NCBI GenBank assembly: GCA_003168295.1
Contig: PMST01000542.1
Location: 15,496-30,539, forward strand
Direction: 5' to 3'
Source: Actinomycetota bacterium
Lineage (GTDB): Bacteria; Actinomycetota; Actinomycetes; Streptosporangiales; Streptosporangiaceae
DNA: 15,044 nucleotides
In this document: piece after piece, positions 14,305 through 15,044 of the stretch
Position numbering within the stretch: position 1 is the stretch's first letter
How the letters are laid out: each line of letters opens with the position of its first letter
Made by a program: the position numbers and the translations under genes
The notes under the pieces: model-generated
The model's input: the letters and a program-made list of their open reading frames with translations, nothing else
Databases searched by the model: none
What the model was told of the DNA's origin: nothing

Positions 14305-14752
14305 TGATCCATCCGGTCAGCACGTCGGTATCGTCCGCCGTGCGGCAGCGCAGCCGAAACGGGCCGTCCGGGATGGGATCGATGGCGAAACAGCCGATCT
14401 CGTCGACGGGGGTGGTCGTGGTCGCGCCCGCCCTGGTCTGTATCTCGAGCGTCCCGGACCGCAGCGGGATGATCTGGCCGAGCAGGGAGCTCCCGGTGAC
14501 CTCGAGTTCCAGGCTGAGATGGGCCGAGGTAAAGGTAAGGGCCCGGATCGATGCCGTCTCTGACCGCGTGACCGTGGCACTGCGCCGGTCACGCTGGGAG
14601 TCATAGGTGAGCTGGGCCAGCTCGGCGTCGATATTGTGCCAGGCGTAGGCGCTCTTGCCCGTGTCGACGAACGAGTCGGGCACCGCCTGGCGCGCCCTCA
14701 CCGCCTCGCCCAGGGCCGCTAGGAGCTGCTCGTCGTCCCAGCCGTCAAGCAC
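14297..14752 (-). CDS. Conserved protein of unknown function coupled to sigma factor
   Basis: This 151-residue soluble protein has a helical N-terminus (LDGWDDEQLLAALGEAVRAR, from residue 2) with VPDSFVDTGKSAYAWHNIDAELAQL after it, and a beta-rich C-terminus (SLELEVTGSSLLGQIIPL, PVDEIGCFAIDPIPDGPFRL). No catalytic motif is seen. The GTG at 14752 is preferred because AGGAGG lies 8 bases upstream inside the end of the sigma gene, and GTGCTTGA overlaps that gene's stop by 8 bases; upstream frame codons shadow the sigma gene. From memory, similar proteins occur next to ECF sigma genes in actinobacteria. Tight coupling suggests a partner or regulator of the sigma factor, such as an anti-sigma-like role, but it lacks a zinc-binding HxxxCxxC motif. 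Confidence 0.78.
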   Translation of the reverse strand: MLDGWDDEQLLAALGEAVRARQAVPDSFVDTGKSAYAWHNIDAELAQLTYDSQRDRRSATVTRSETASIRALTFTSAHLSLELEVTGSSLLGQIIPLRSGTLEIQTRAGATTTTPVDEIGCFAIDPIPDGPFRLRCRTADDTDVLTGWITL

Positions 14753-15044
14753 CTGGCCCGCCTCCTGGAGTATTGATTTCGAATTCGTCCGCACCGAGGG
14801 CGGTGAGGGTATCTGACCGGCGCAGCCGTTCCAGGCAACGGGCTCGCTGCGGACCAATGCTTCCCATCGCGATCTGCAGCGTTGCGCTGATCTCCGAATA
14901 TGAACAGGGCGGATCACGCAGGAGCATGGACATCAACTGCCTGCATCGAGGCGGGAGCTCGGCGAGGGCCGCGCGCAGCCCTGCGTTCCGCTCGGCCATC
15001 AAGATCTCCTCGTCGATCACCGCGTCGTCCACGAACTGCAGGGC
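14745..15044 (-). CDS. ECF-type RNA polymerase sigma factor, 5' part cut off by window
   Basis: The frame is open to the window end, and 99 residues of its C-terminal part are visible. It shows a sigma-70 region 4 helix-turn-helix: ELPPRCRQLMSMLLRDPPCS, then YSEISATLQIAMGSIGPQRA and RCLERLRR, which recognises the -35 box. A GTG at 15032 would give a 95-residue protein, but it has no region 2, so the gene almost certainly begins outside. Its 3' end carries the ribosome binding site of the next gene and overlaps it by 8 bases. It probably drives transcription of this module, including the TPR-CHAT and S8 protease genes. Confidence 0.85.
   Translation of the reverse strand, partial: ALQFVDDAVIDEEILMAERNAGLRAALAELPPRCRQLMSMLLRDPPCSYSEISATLQIAMGSIGPQRARCLERLRRSDTLTALGADEFEINTPGGGPGA

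Overview
The window looks like a chromosome segment from a high-GC actinobacterium (Actinomycetota). Coding regions have strong G/C at third positions, several genes start at GTG or TTG behind GGAGG-type ribosome binding sites, and the gene content is actinobacterial: HTH-only LuxR regulator, TPR-CHAT protein, GC-rich hairpin terminator without a T-tract. Order and genus cannot be fixed from sequence alone.

Region 1 (1-747) is the 3' end of a gene for a fused SCO1/SenC-like plus thioredoxin-like protein without any cysteine in the visible part. Region 2 (624-9142) is the main attraction: what looks like a complete ribosomally made peptide (RiPP) cluster. Its core is a forward operon of a 65-residue precursor peptide, a YcaO cyclodehydratase/thioamidase-type enzyme, its TfuA partner and a DUF885-type zinc metallopeptidase (2186-6793). 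Two closely related MFS exporters read on the minus strand on either side of it, followed by a small LuxR-type regulator. A second, 66-residue precursor peptide (8942-9142) lies beyond the regulator. The two precursors share a leader motif (PxSSIDRIxV) and end in a repeated core built on CFSYLPGE with an 11-residue period. Both are preceded by the same near-palindromic element, CTAAGTTTCYTAG. The likely scheme is: the regulator controls both precursors, YcaO and TfuA modify the backbone (thioamide or azoline), DUF885 trims, and the MFS proteins export. No RRE domain, lanthipeptide enzyme or radical SAM enzyme is visible.

Region 3 (9143-10140) holds an AT-rich repeat, a 12-bp operator-like inverted repeat, a small membrane protein gene broken by two single-base deletions, and a strong GC hairpin terminator. 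Region 4 (10141-15044) is a separate module: an intracellular S8 (subtilisin-like) serine protease diverging from an 872-residue TPR-CHAT caspase-like protease, then on the opposite strand a conserved 151-residue protein translationally coupled to an ECF-type sigma factor that runs off the window edge. Two proteases plus a dedicated sigma factor suggest a regulated stress or conflict system. Three copies of a short AT-rich element (around 9144, 10101 and 11611) mark the junctions from the second precursor to the CHAT gene. No tRNA, rRNA, CRISPR array or insertion sequence was seen.
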